This document shows, one piece after another, positions 11,330 to 20,880 of a stretch of DNA of 64,000 nt. The notes beneath the pieces are model-generated. The model had not been told where the DNA came from, searched no databases, and saw nothing but the letters and a program-made list of their open reading frames with translations. Numbering within the stretch: position 1 is the stretch's first letter; each line of letters starts with the position of its first letter. Position numbers and translations under genes: made by a program. The stretch is from Trebouxia sp. TZW2008 (Eukaryota; Chlorophyta; Trebouxiophyceae; Trebouxiales; Trebouxiaceae): contig BDIU01000021.1 of assembly GCA_002118135.1 (NCBI GenBank), positions 124,001 to 188,000 on the forward strand, written 5' to 3'.

Positions 11330-13455
11330 TTCAAGTCTTGCCTTTGGAAGGGCCACGATCACACAAGGCACGCAGCAAGAATGCAAGGTATGACTGGCTC
11401 CAATGAAGGACAGCCAAGCGGAGTACTTCTCCAGGACACGCAAAAGTAGAGCGTCAATAGTGCTCATGCTTGCAGGAGAGATTGCAGCAAGATGTCATAA
11501 CCCACAGCAGGAGACTAAATATGATAGCAATCTCAACAGAGAAGATCTCAGCAGTTGAGACCAGTCACAATCATACACAAGTGCATGATTCGTTCCAGAT
11601 GCATGCTACACAGGCTAAGCAGGGCCAGCTAGGTATGTACTGGAGCACCCAAGTGTCTCCGACCAATTTGATCTGATACACAAGATTACATGCGAGGGAC
11701 CTCACCACCTGCATGAGACTTTGATGTGCTGGTGCCAGCTCCTCACAGGCAGCCATGAACAGGTGGTCAACGCCTACATACTTGATGCCACGAAACAAGG
11801 CACGAGAGCACCCCTCTCGGGCTGTAGTGTTTGCATGGAAACACTACAGCGTGAGAGGGGTCTCACCACCTGCATGAGACTTTGGTGTGCTTGTGCTAGC
11901 TCCTTAAACATTGCAATGGACAGGTAGTCAATGCCCGCAACTTTGATGCCATGCAACAAGTCATGAAAGCAAATCACCAAAACCACTACAGCATGAGAAG
12001 GGCCTCACCACCCGCATGAGACTTTGGTGTGCTGGTGCTAGCTCCTCAAAGGTAGCAATGGACAGGTAGTCAATGCCCACAAACTTGATGCCGTGCTGTA
12101 CAATCCAGTCTGCTCCACTTTCTGTCAAGGCTGTGTAGTTGGTCTCAAACGCAGTCTGGTACATCAGCTTCCTGCAATGGCAGACTTGGTGACAGTCGCC
12201 CTTCTCAAACATTCCCTCTGCAACAGCCTCCTTTGTCTTGTCTTTGATCATGCAACCTCAGTTGTACTCAGTAATGGAGTACTGTGGCCTGCAACTCTTA
12301 CAGACGTGCCGTACACATGCATCAGCATTGCCAAGTGGCCAGGCTAGCATATGCAATTCACTTTGCTGGATGCAGCGGGAACATTCTGATGGGCCTGCAG
12401 TGCATGCTATTCTACGCTACGCTACGCTACGCTACGCTACGCTATGCTATACTATGCTGTGCTGTGCTATGCTGTGCTGTGCTGTGCTGTGCTGTGCTGT
12501 GCTGTGCTGTGCTGTGCTGTGCACGTGGTGCTGGGCATGCTGTGCTGAGCATGCTGGGCTTGCATGCTGTGCTGTGCTGTGCATGCTGTGCTGCTACCTG
12601 GCAGAGCTGATGGTTTTGAACAGCACCCTCTGAGTGCCTGGTGGGATTGGAAGCGTGTCCAACAAGGACCCTGTAAACCACACTTGCATGAAACAGTCAT
12701 CAGCAAGACTTGCAGCGTTTTTGAGTTGACACAGTTAGCACATCATACCTGTAATGTTGCTTTTATGCGGTATGTCAATGACAAGCACTGGGCCTGCAGC
12801 TCAAATGGTGTTTGTCAGTGTTTGTTAAGTAAACTTTGATGGCTTGTGATGCGAATATGATGCTGTTGATGCAATTGATCACTCCCATGTCACAAGCATA
12901 CCATGTCGACGATCTCTGCGGTAATGCGTCAGCAGCCATTGCCTGACAAGGCCAAACATATGCATATTAGATGTTTGAGAGCATTGATATGCAAATGCAT
13001 TGAAGGCTGGGCCTTTGCCAATTGCTGATGAAACATGAGAGTCAGTGCAGCTTACCGTTCATGATGTGCAATTGAATGGCTTCCATGCCGCGGCCTGATT
13101 CAAATGCCTCTTGCAAGAAGTGACTTGGTGCATCAAAGTGGGTGCCAGTGTGAACAACAAGCTCAATTTTTGAAACAAAGGCCACTCCTCCTTCGTCCTG
13201 TCGTTCCACCAACTCCCTGTGGGGCCCCAACCCCTCTGTCTTCTGCCAGGAAGGCAGCTGATCATGTACCGCGACGCTGATATCAATCAGCCGACGAGTG
13301 TTTCTGCCAGCAGGCTCAGCCTGTGTGCCAATAGACGGCGACATGTGCTTGTCCCAGGTACAGTGCGAATCAGCTGACAATGCGTGGGGAGCCGTCAGGC
13401 AGCATACAAGCAATAAAAGCTTCGCAGCATGCGAGCGATGTGAAGCAGACGACAT
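11330..13455 (-). CDS. Secreted cyclase / kynurenine-formamidase-fold protein
   Basis: Similar to plant CYCLASE1-type proteins, metal-dependent hydrolases of the bacterial KynB fold. Resolved exons on the minus strand: 13455-13056, 12670-12598 and 12171-12009, in consistent phase. The first 31 residues (MSSASHRSHAAKLLLLVCCL and on to ALSA) form a signal peptide. Then follow RRLIDISVAVHDQLPSW, the metal-binding motif HTGTHFDAPSHF, LHIMNGSLLDTLPIPPG, and GADWIVQHGIKFVGIDYLS with the AHQSLM segment. The C-terminal block of the family (EGL...CLPL) is not found with confidence; a terminal exon probably lies in 11330-11480, where short open pieces do not join in phase. Substrate is unknown; plant relatives act at the cell surface or endomembranes. 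Confidence 0.82.
11690..11992 (-). repeat. Two tandem copies of the end of cyclase exon 3
   Basis: Downstream of exon 3 (ends 12009) the segment GIKFVGIDYLSIATFEELAPAHQ returns twice in diverged form: GIKVAGIDYLSIAMFKELAQ with AHQSLMQV near 11950-11860, and GIKYVGVDHLFMAACEELAP with AHQSLMQV near 11795-11695. Both keep the donor context gtg-gtgag. No good acceptor precedes either copy. Confidence 0.9.
11811..11860. repeat. 22-bp inverted repeat (hairpin) between two exon copies
   Basis: Arms 11811-11832 and 11839-11860 pair over 20 of 22 positions with a 6-nt loop (gcatgg). The right arm is the intron sequence that follows the donor of the second exon 3 copy; the left arm is an inverted version of it. 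Confidence 0.8.
12412..12597. repeat. Pentanucleotide microsatellites in a cyclase intron
   Basis: About six to seven units of ctacg (12412-12445) run into a long array of ctgtg units with interruptions (12455-12525) and a decayed tail ending at the exon 2 donor (12597). On the transcript strand this is a CACAG/AGCAC-type tract immediately downstream of the exon. Confidence 0.9.
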
Positions 13456-14338
13456 GATGCGAATTTGGGCTACGCCAATCTGGGTCGGCAAGGCATGCAA
13501 GCCCCTGTACGCTATGCTGCATGCATGCTCCGAAACCACTTGCAAAAAGCTGTCCCTTTGAGCTCGAAAAGTGAATCTGCCAGCGCTCGGGATCTGCAAT
13601 CAAGAACTAGACGCAACATGTTATTGTTATATGCAGTCTCGGAGTCTCATGATGATGCATAAACCGCTGTGGCCACACCCGAGTCACTGTGACACAACAT
13701 TATGGAATTGTGAGTCACAGAGCTCTTGATGGATGTGGTAGCAAGCACGCATGAGATTGTTGCACACGTGGCTGTCAGCAATGTACAAACTTGCAGTTGA
13801 ATAATGCAAAGGCATGGGCATGTTCAAACACAGGACTCTCTTGATTCCCAAGGGTCTGTACTGTAATAAATTCTATTCAATAGAAAAATGTGATCACACT
13901 GCAAACGTCACAGCACTCAGTCATACAAGACAGTACCATGACTGCTCACAAAGACGGTCACACACACACTTCTTTGTGCTGATGGCGTGAAAACAAACAT
14001 GTGTAGTAGCACACGACCACACAGGCTTTGCCAATAGTTGGACGATACACCACTAGATGTCAGGCAGTCTGACTTGCAAAGGCTTTGCAACAAAACGCCG
14101 TGAATGAATGCAACCCTTGTGAGAGCATATCTTTCATCTTGTGCAGGCACATGACCAGTCCAGCATAGCACCACAATGCTGCTGTGCCTTGATCAATTCT
14201 CATGGACTTCCTAACCTATTTAGGAAATAAAATTTTATAGGAAATTTATAGGAATTTCTCGTTCTGGCAGGTGTCATGAACGCGTTTATGACACCTGAAG
14301 AGCAGCAGTGTGGCCAGCTGAAGAGCAGCAGCAGCACT
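13456..14338. other. Intergenic: upstream of cyclase, downstream of bZIP1
   Basis: No gene supported. It contains the cyclase promoter. An A/T-rich patch at 14218-14262 (aggaaataaaattttatagg and similar repeats) is the most distinctive piece. Confidence 0.5.
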
Positions 14339-16551
14339 TTACAACAGCATGTCAAGCAAGCTGATCGGCTGCTGTTGATTAAGGCTGTCCTGTGTCAGCA
14401 GATTTGCTCTAGGGATGGGGCGATAGGCATGAGTAGGCAATTCTATCAGACCGACTATATACACATCCAATGCAGCCCACTCTTTCAGCATAGCGACCTG
14501 ATGCACAGCTGCCGCAATCTGCTGAGTGCTTGGAGCTTGGAAGTACTTTGCAATCTTCTCAAACCATTTCTCCAGTTCCAGAAACTTTGGATATGAGTGG
14601 ACTATCATTGTTGCCCACTGCTCAGTTGCAAAGACCTGCAATCAGCGCTCAATGTCAATGCTCATACATGACACATTTGTGGCACCTGAGAGCGTGTATC
14701 AAGCAGTTCAGGTGCATGTGAAGACATGTCATTGATTTGCGCAGCTGAAAGCAAGCAAGAGGTCGCGGGTTCAAATTCCATTGTTCTTGATCTCTTAAAA
14801 TCAAACCTGCACAGCTTGATCAATCATGCTGAAGCTCACCGGCAAAGCGTTGCTTTGGCTTGCATTGCAAGTCAGGCAAACATGCAGGCTGCTCAGACTA
14901 GATAGCAGAACACAAGAAGCAGCGGAGAGCTGAAGGGGAAATTTGCCGGGCGAGGTTGGGGGGGGGCCGAGGGGGGGGAGGCGGGGTTTGGGGGGGGGGA
15001 GTTCAGGGTCTGAAGCTTTGTGAAGGGCTACCACAGTACTCACCCCTCGTCTGAATGCACAAAATATCTTGACAATGGCATGATAGTCATCCTGAGCATT
15101 CTGCCTGAGCGCTTCTTAGACATCAAGGCCTGACAGCAGATCATCAATGTGTATGTGTGTGTGTGTGGGCTGGGCGCATCAAGATGATGCATGTCCAAAA
15201 CCACTCACCCCTCGTCTGAGTGCACAGGATATCTTGACAAATGCGTAGTAATCATCCTGTGCATTCTGCCTGAGAGCCTCTGAAATATCTAGGCCTGACA
15301 GCATATCATCAATGTGAGATCCAGCGGCTGAATCGCCGCGTGTGCTGCCGTTGCTCATCAGCAGGGTGGCTGTCAATTTCTTCTTTTGCATGGCAAGGAA
15401 GGCCCGTCTGGTGAGGTACAGCTTTCTCAAGTACAGGATGTCCTCATACTGGCTCTGGCTGAAAGTCCATGGGGCCTGCACAGATGACACAAAGAGGTGT
15501 CATTTGCTTCATTCATTTTCATTGTAAACGTGGGCTAGGCAGGCTCAGCAGGCCCATCTAGGTACTTACAGAAGCAATCAACTGTCTCCAGCCAGTTCGA
15601 TCATGTGCTAACCTAAACCCTTTATATTGGACATGGAAGGCGGAGAGGTGCTTGTACACAGTTGACTGCCAAGTCATTTGCTTGATTGACTTATTGACAC
15701 TTGTGCCCATCCAAACGCAAGATAGTTAACAGGTACGCCCCTTCTGTTTCTGTAGGCCATACAGCGGGCTTGTTTCTTCACTTGAAGGTGTGCAGACGAT
15801 GGGGCCGATTGCTTGTTGCATGTTCAGACATTCCTTTTGCTGCAGGTTGCCAATGCAACAGAACAGCCTAATGAAAATGAAGTGGCGCCTATCATGCTGC
15901 TGCTTTGTGTGTTGTGCTGGCGGGCATGATTTTGTTGTCATGGTTCAAATTGTAACAAAGGGATGGCTGAACAGCGCCTCTTGACATGCCATTCTCAGCG
16001 TGTCAGAACCCACTGCATGTACAGTGTACGAGTCATGCCAGTGTCTGTCTTTGTTTTGGTACACAAGTCTACGTGCCAAGTCTACGTGCAAAGTCTTAAC
16101 CACAGGCCTCAGCATTTGCAACAGTCTGCACCCAGGCAGCATGCAGAATGTCTGTCCGCCTCTGTAATGTCACTATTAGCATACATCTGTGACAAGCCAA
16201 AGTCAGGGTTGTCACAAGACTAGGCATTCACTTATGTAGGACCCAAGCATTCATGTGACTAAGTATTCGCGCATGCAGGCTGAAACTCTGCGGCTTCACA
16301 AGACTCAGCGTTCATGCGTGCAGGGTCAAATTCAGAGGCATCACAGCACTCAGCATTCATGTGTGTAGGATCAAAGGTCAGCATTAACGTGAGTCTCAGC
16401 ATTTAACTGTGTAGGAGTAACAATAGAAAGTCTACATCATCAGGCGTCATGAGGGGAGCCTCTGCCTATAGGGGCACCCTAGGAACAGCATGACAACAAC
16501 AATACTAATAGTAATAACATTCATGTTAGTAGCAATAAAACAATGATAATG

Positions 16552-16583
<32 letters not shown>

Positions 16584-18443
16584 GATAATAATAATAACAG
16601 TAATAATAATAATAACAACAACAACAACAACAATTGGTTTCATGTTCCAGCACATGTGCTAGGTGTATGTGGCCCAAGTGCTGCCCCGCCAGGCTGGCTT
16701 GTCTTTGATGTCACAATGAGGACACTTGATGCTCAACGTGTGAAACAAAACAATAGCACTCCATAATCATAAGAGTCAGCATTTACCTGAGCAGGGTCAA
16801 AGTCAGCATCAGCAGCAGAATAGCTGGTTGCAGTGCTGGATATGTGTAGCTTATCAGTCAGAGCTGCTTTAGTGATGGTGGGATTCAAAGCCTTCAGACA
16901 GCCAGCCACTTCGCAAACTTCAACAGTTAGCTGTTCCAGTCTGTGACGCGCTCCAGGGTCACTTGCATTTCCCAAAAGGATGAGCAGGTTGCCGAGCTCA
17001 CGAATGTAGTCCTGCACCAAGTACACTGACTTGTATTGTTTACTAATCACTGAATTCTGATTCCAGTGGCACCCCTGAAGAAGAATAATTTAATACAAAG
17101 GTTGTCCTTACATCGAGAATGTCCTTGCATCAAGTGGCCTCACAATGAGAGGTTGTTGAAATTGGGGAATGATGATTAGCGTGGCATGATGAGCATTGAC
17201 TACACAAGTTGAGGATATGATCGCTGTTTGTGCTTTTGTTGCTACACATGAATCTGCAGACGCATAGGCACAGACTACGTACATGCAGCATGTCTCGCAC
17301 CTGGATTCATGCAATGCGTTCCATTGTAAACCAGACAGAAGGTATGTTAATGGGCAACGGCAATGTGGGCATCTTCACGAATGCGCAGCAGAGCATATAC
17401 TGTCCAAAGTGCCCCAAAGGTCGCTGGCGACATGGTCTGGAAGTCTTTTGCAGTGATTGTGAAGCCTTTCCCTGGCAGAGATACATACACTCCCTGCTCC
17501 ACGGCATTTTCTGGACTTGCCATTTGTGTACCTGCAGCAATTCCCTGCGCAGCATGTGACAGAAGTGTGTGTCAAGCTGTACACAATCCGAGCATGGTCT
17601 CCATTACTACCATAAAAGGATCACGTGAGAGACGACAGCAAAGCTTTGCAGTCAAGATCATGAACAGTTGAGTGGTAAATGGAGACTTCTGTGAGCAAAA
17701 ATATCTTGAAAAAATATGGTCCTTCTGTTCAGCAAACATCACAGCAGTAGGTTGTGCTGCACCTGCAAGGCATCAGTTGTGTGATCTGGGGCGCTGTCAG
17801 CCTGATTGACCCTGTTTAGCAGCAGCTTCTCTTGCTGCTGCTGTTGGATTTTCATTTGCTGAAGCTCGAGTTTGGTCTCAGCTAGCTCAGCTGCAGTCTC
17901 TTGAGCTCTGACCTGCAGTTGTGTCGATGATTACTTGGGTGGACACTCCCTTTGCATCAAGCCTTTAAAGCTGAGAGTGACATGCAGGCTGATACTGCGT
18001 TAATTGTGTACCTTTTGCCTTTCACGAAAGCGTCTCTGTGCTTGCCGATTGACCTCAGACTTGCGTTCCAAAGTTGCAGTTGCTGACCGCTTGGATTTGT
18101 GCTGAGTGCTGCTCAAGGCATCTCTGGACTTGCCCCTGACGTCTGTTCTGCTGCGAGGAGCATGTCGCTGCTCCCCCTCGTCTTCGCTTGTCAATAGCAT
18201 CGCCACATCATATCTCAAGTCATTTCGGACAAAATCAGGCGCATTTGGAGGGCTCGTCCAGTCGATGTCTGAGGCAAGATCCGAGCCAACAGCTGGTTGC
18301 AGGTAAGTCTGCTGCTGATGTTGAGCGCTTATCAGGTCAGGACACAGAGTGAGCTCCGAGCTGTTGAGATACGGCGACATACTTGAAGTACAGTCATTGC
18401 TGGCAAAGCGACCAGCCTCGTTTGTGTAAATAATGCCAGCCAT
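14339..18443 (-). CDS. YAP-like bZIP transcription factor 1 with chlorophyte-type C-terminal domain
   Basis: Nuclear DNA-binding regulator. Six exons: 18443-18012, 17912-17763, 17544-17379, 17049-16787, 15475-15209, 14635-14339. All have GT-AG borders and phase closes to 524 aa. The basic region ends exon 1 (NRQAQRRFRERQK, the N-x-x-AQ-x-x-FR pattern seen in YAP/Pap1-type bZIPs). Exon 2 supplies the leucine zipper (ETAAELAETKLELQQMKIQ and following). Exons 3 to 6 form a helical C-terminal region with FGALWTVYALL, SVYLVQDYIRELGNLL, PWTFSQSQYEDILYLRKLYL and EQWATMIVHSYPKFLELE. The bZIP at 52587-54444 has matching features in the same order, so the two are paralogues. The C-terminal region may bind a ligand or partner; that is inference. 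An ATG at 18491 is an alternative start. Confidence 0.85.
14948..15001 (+). other. G-tract cluster in bZIP1 intron 5
   Basis: Several runs of four to nine G separated by one to four bases, including two runs of eight or more. It fits a G-quadruplex pattern on the + strand, which is the template strand of bZIP1; the transcript would carry the C-rich complement. Confidence 0.75.
15037..15150 (-). repeat. Copy of the end of bZIP1 exon 5 with an in-frame stop
   Basis: Repeats the last ~110 bases of exon 5 and its donor (IDDLLSGLDV-stop-EALRQNAQDDYHAIVKIFCA against IDDMLSGLDISEALRQNAQD). A TAA at 15118-15120 interrupts it. The donor context gagggg-tgagt is kept. It sits about 60 bases downstream of the true exon end at 15209. 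Confidence 0.93.
16230..16410. repeat. Degenerate short tandem repeats in bZIP1 intron 4
   Basis: About five units of cagcattcatg-tgt-gcagggtcaaa-type sequence. The same pattern appears at the true exon 4 donor (gtcagcatttacctgagcagggtcaaa on the + strand), so these look like decayed copies of that junction. Confidence 0.55.
16490..16631. repeat. (TAATGA)n / (AATAAT)n / (CAA)n microsatellite
   Basis: Runs of ataatg hexamers followed by aat and then caa trinucleotides, in bZIP1 intron 4. Confidence 0.95.
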
Positions 18444-19364
18444 GCCTGGTGGAGATCTGCAGTATGCTTGAGGTTTCAGTGTGTGCAGCACTCAATCGAT
18501 CATTGGAAGCGCTGCTCTATGCAATGGTGTGGACGTCATTGTGTGTTGTGTGTTGTGTGAGGGCCATTGTGGCCGGCGGAGACTTTGTTTTCACATCTTG
18601 AAAGTCACAGAGGTCGTCGGCATCTGCATTTGTCATAATTTGATAAGTCTGTGCTTACATACACGAGTCTACTCAGCCAACAAAATTGCTTCCAACAGCG
18701 TTGCAGATGCGTCATGCGTATGCCAACACTGCACGGCATGTTGGCACAGGCAGCCAGTGGCAATGACCTTGGTGGTGTGACATGTCACAATCAGCAGTGG
18801 AGTGAGAAAGTCTGTAAATACAGTGTCTGCTTTGAGATTGCATCGTCCCTTTGCCAGCTCTTCGTGCGTAATGCTGCTGCACTGTTTGCCATTCACTTTT
18901 GAGAAGCCTTACGGCCAGAGCTCCCTCCGCCTGCTTTCCTTTTTGCTGCCGCGCACACCATCTCACCTGTCTATAGCTAAAACAGCTGCTGCAATTGCAA
19001 GTTGCAACACTATGAGTTAGTCAGCACATTCAGAGACCTGGCAGGCATGGCGTGATGCCCAACCACAATCATGGGCCACATGTTCTGACAAAGCATCATG
19101 CCTGATATACTAGCAGCCCCTGGCCATGGAGGAAAACAACGCAATGCCATTGGCCAGCAAGCTCTCACCAAACTGCACAAGCCTCAATGCATGTCAAAGT
19201 TTGAAGCTTAGAATTTGTTGTCTGCTCAGAAAAGCACAGCTAGCTTGCAGAATTGCTGCGTGTCATGCAATACCACAGCACATGCACAAGCTCAATCGAA
19301 CAACCTTGGCAACAAGCACAACAGAACAGGTAGCCACACAAGAGCAGCGCATGACTTGTTCAGC
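18444..19364. promoter_or_regulatory. Shared upstream region of bZIP1 (-) and PTRHD1 (+)
   Basis: About 920 bp between divergent starts. No supported coding region and no element I can name. Confidence 0.4.
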
Positions 19365-20138
19365 ATGAGCAGAATACCTTGTTGCGACGATTGGTCTCCC
19401 TTTTCTCCTCCCATGGGGCAGCCTATTGCTGCTTATCGATTGCCGTCGCAGATGGTCGTCGGCTTCATGCAGCACAAAGTAGCCTCGGCTGCTCACATCA
19501 CGCGCGCTCTCCCAGTCTGCCAATTCACGCATAGTCTTCACCGCCCGAGAACGGCAAGGGGTCGATCACAGCGAAAAGCTGTTGAACGTCGGCAACTTAT
19601 GTCAGCAGTACCTGCGGCTGCACCTAAGGAAGCAAAATCACACACTTCCGACACGATTGACAGCCGCAATCCGGAAGCAACTGCCCCGGAGGATCTTGTT
19701 CAATACCTTGTGCTCAGGAAAGACCTGTGGACTAGTTTGAACTGGCCGCTAGGAAGCATTGTTGCCCAAGCGTGTCACGCATCGACAGCTGCACTGTGGC
19801 TCAGCAAAGACAGCGTAGCAACCAATGCCTATTGTGCTGGCCATAACCTGGAACACATGCATAAGGTCAGTCCCTCAATAAAACCAAGGGGTTCTGGAAA
19901 AAGCTACACTTTGCAAAAGCCGGCTACATACCACGTCATGCTGCTGAAGGTAGTGTTAGAAGTGAAGGGTGAGCAGCAGCTACACACTCTTGCCAACAGG
20001 CTGACAGAAAACCAAATTGCGCACAAGCTCTGGATTGAACAGCCAGAAAACTTCCCCACCTGTCTTGCAACTGCACCATGTTCAAAAGCAGAGGTGCAAC
20101 AGCACTTCAAGAAGTTTCAGCTCTGCAAAGGTGTCTAA
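19365..20138 (+). CDS. PTRHD1: PTRHD1-type peptidyl-tRNA hydrolase 2 fold protein
   Basis: Member of the PTH2 fold. Family members related to archaeal Pth2 release peptides from peptidyl-tRNA; activity of PTRHD1 itself is uncertain. Landmarks are LVQYLVLRKDLWTSLNWPLG, SIVAQACHASTAALW, EHMHK then VVLEVKGEQQLHTLANRL, and AHKLWIEQPENFPTCLAT. About 110 N-terminal residues precede the domain and are basic and Ser-rich, which may be an organelle transit peptide. The frame is open throughout, but 19866-19949 (84 nt, gtcagt to ctgaag) interrupts the conserved HMHK-VVLEV junction and looks like an in-frame intron; removal gives 229 aa, retention 257. The ATG at 19365 was chosen; later ATGs before the domain are possible. 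Confidence 0.9.
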   Translation: MSRIPCCDDWSPFSPPMGQPIAAYRLPSQMVVGFMQHKVASAAHITRALPVCQFTHSLHRPRTARGRSQRKAVERRQLMSAVPAAAPKEAKSHTSDTIDSRNPEATAPEDLVQYLVLRKDLWTSLNWPLGSIVAQACHASTAALWLSKDSVATNAYCAGHNLEHMHKVSPSIKPRGSGKSYTLQKPATYHVMLLKVVLEVKGEQQLHTLANRLTENQIAHKLWIEQPENFPTCLATAPCSKAEVQQHFKKFQLCKGV

Positions 20139-20880
20139 AGTGCCCATCACCTGACACGCACAAGTCTGCTGCAACGCAGTTTTGAGGACAAACTTGAGCT
20201 CGTGACCATACAATGTTGCAATGCTAACAGCAGATGCTATCTTTGATGAGTCAGCACCTCAACACATGGAAATGTGAGCTCACATTGGCCAGATCTGCGG
20301 TGTTTGCACAACTCAACAGCCTTGAAGTGCCTGCTGGCAAGATCACGCTGCAGTGGCTTTGCTTGGAGCACAGAATCTCACAACAACAGAGCCCAGTGGA
20401 GAGCTAAGAAAGTAACACACAGATGCATGGTTGCTTTACAATTACCAGAATGAGTGCTCAGCCATCAGTGCAATGTTGAGGCAGTGCTGCCTCAGAAGGT
20501 CAGACATTTGCCGCTACAGCACCACTGCCTCGGCTCCTGCTAAACATAAAGATTGAACAATAAGAAAGTCGACTGGCAGGATTTCACAAACTGCCTGCTG
20601 ATGCTACAAGCTACTGAAACTAAGCTACTGAAAATTGCTATGACAGTAAAGTGAAGGGTGAGAGCTATCTGAGCAATCGCTTCCAAGTTTCTAGCTACAC
20701 AACACGATCCAAAGCTAATCAATGAAAAGTTGCTACATGAAACTAAGCTGCAATGTGCTTAGAAGGGCGCTGACGCACATGCAGCACTTTGCACAGCCAA
20801 AGAATTGCTACTTGTGAAATGCTGCAGCTTCTTGATAAAACACTTTCTAAGCAGATTTCTGCAGTGCAATCAGCAACGCT
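20139..20880. other. Convergent intergenic region between PTRHD1 and the BTB gene
   Basis: Holds the two 3' UTRs. No gene, RNA or repeat that I can support. Confidence 0.5.

Noticed and set aside
14760..14795. tRNA-like T-loop (ggtcgcgggttcaaattcc)
   Set aside because: No acceptor stem, D-arm or anticodon stem can be folded around it; the T-stem itself does not pair well.
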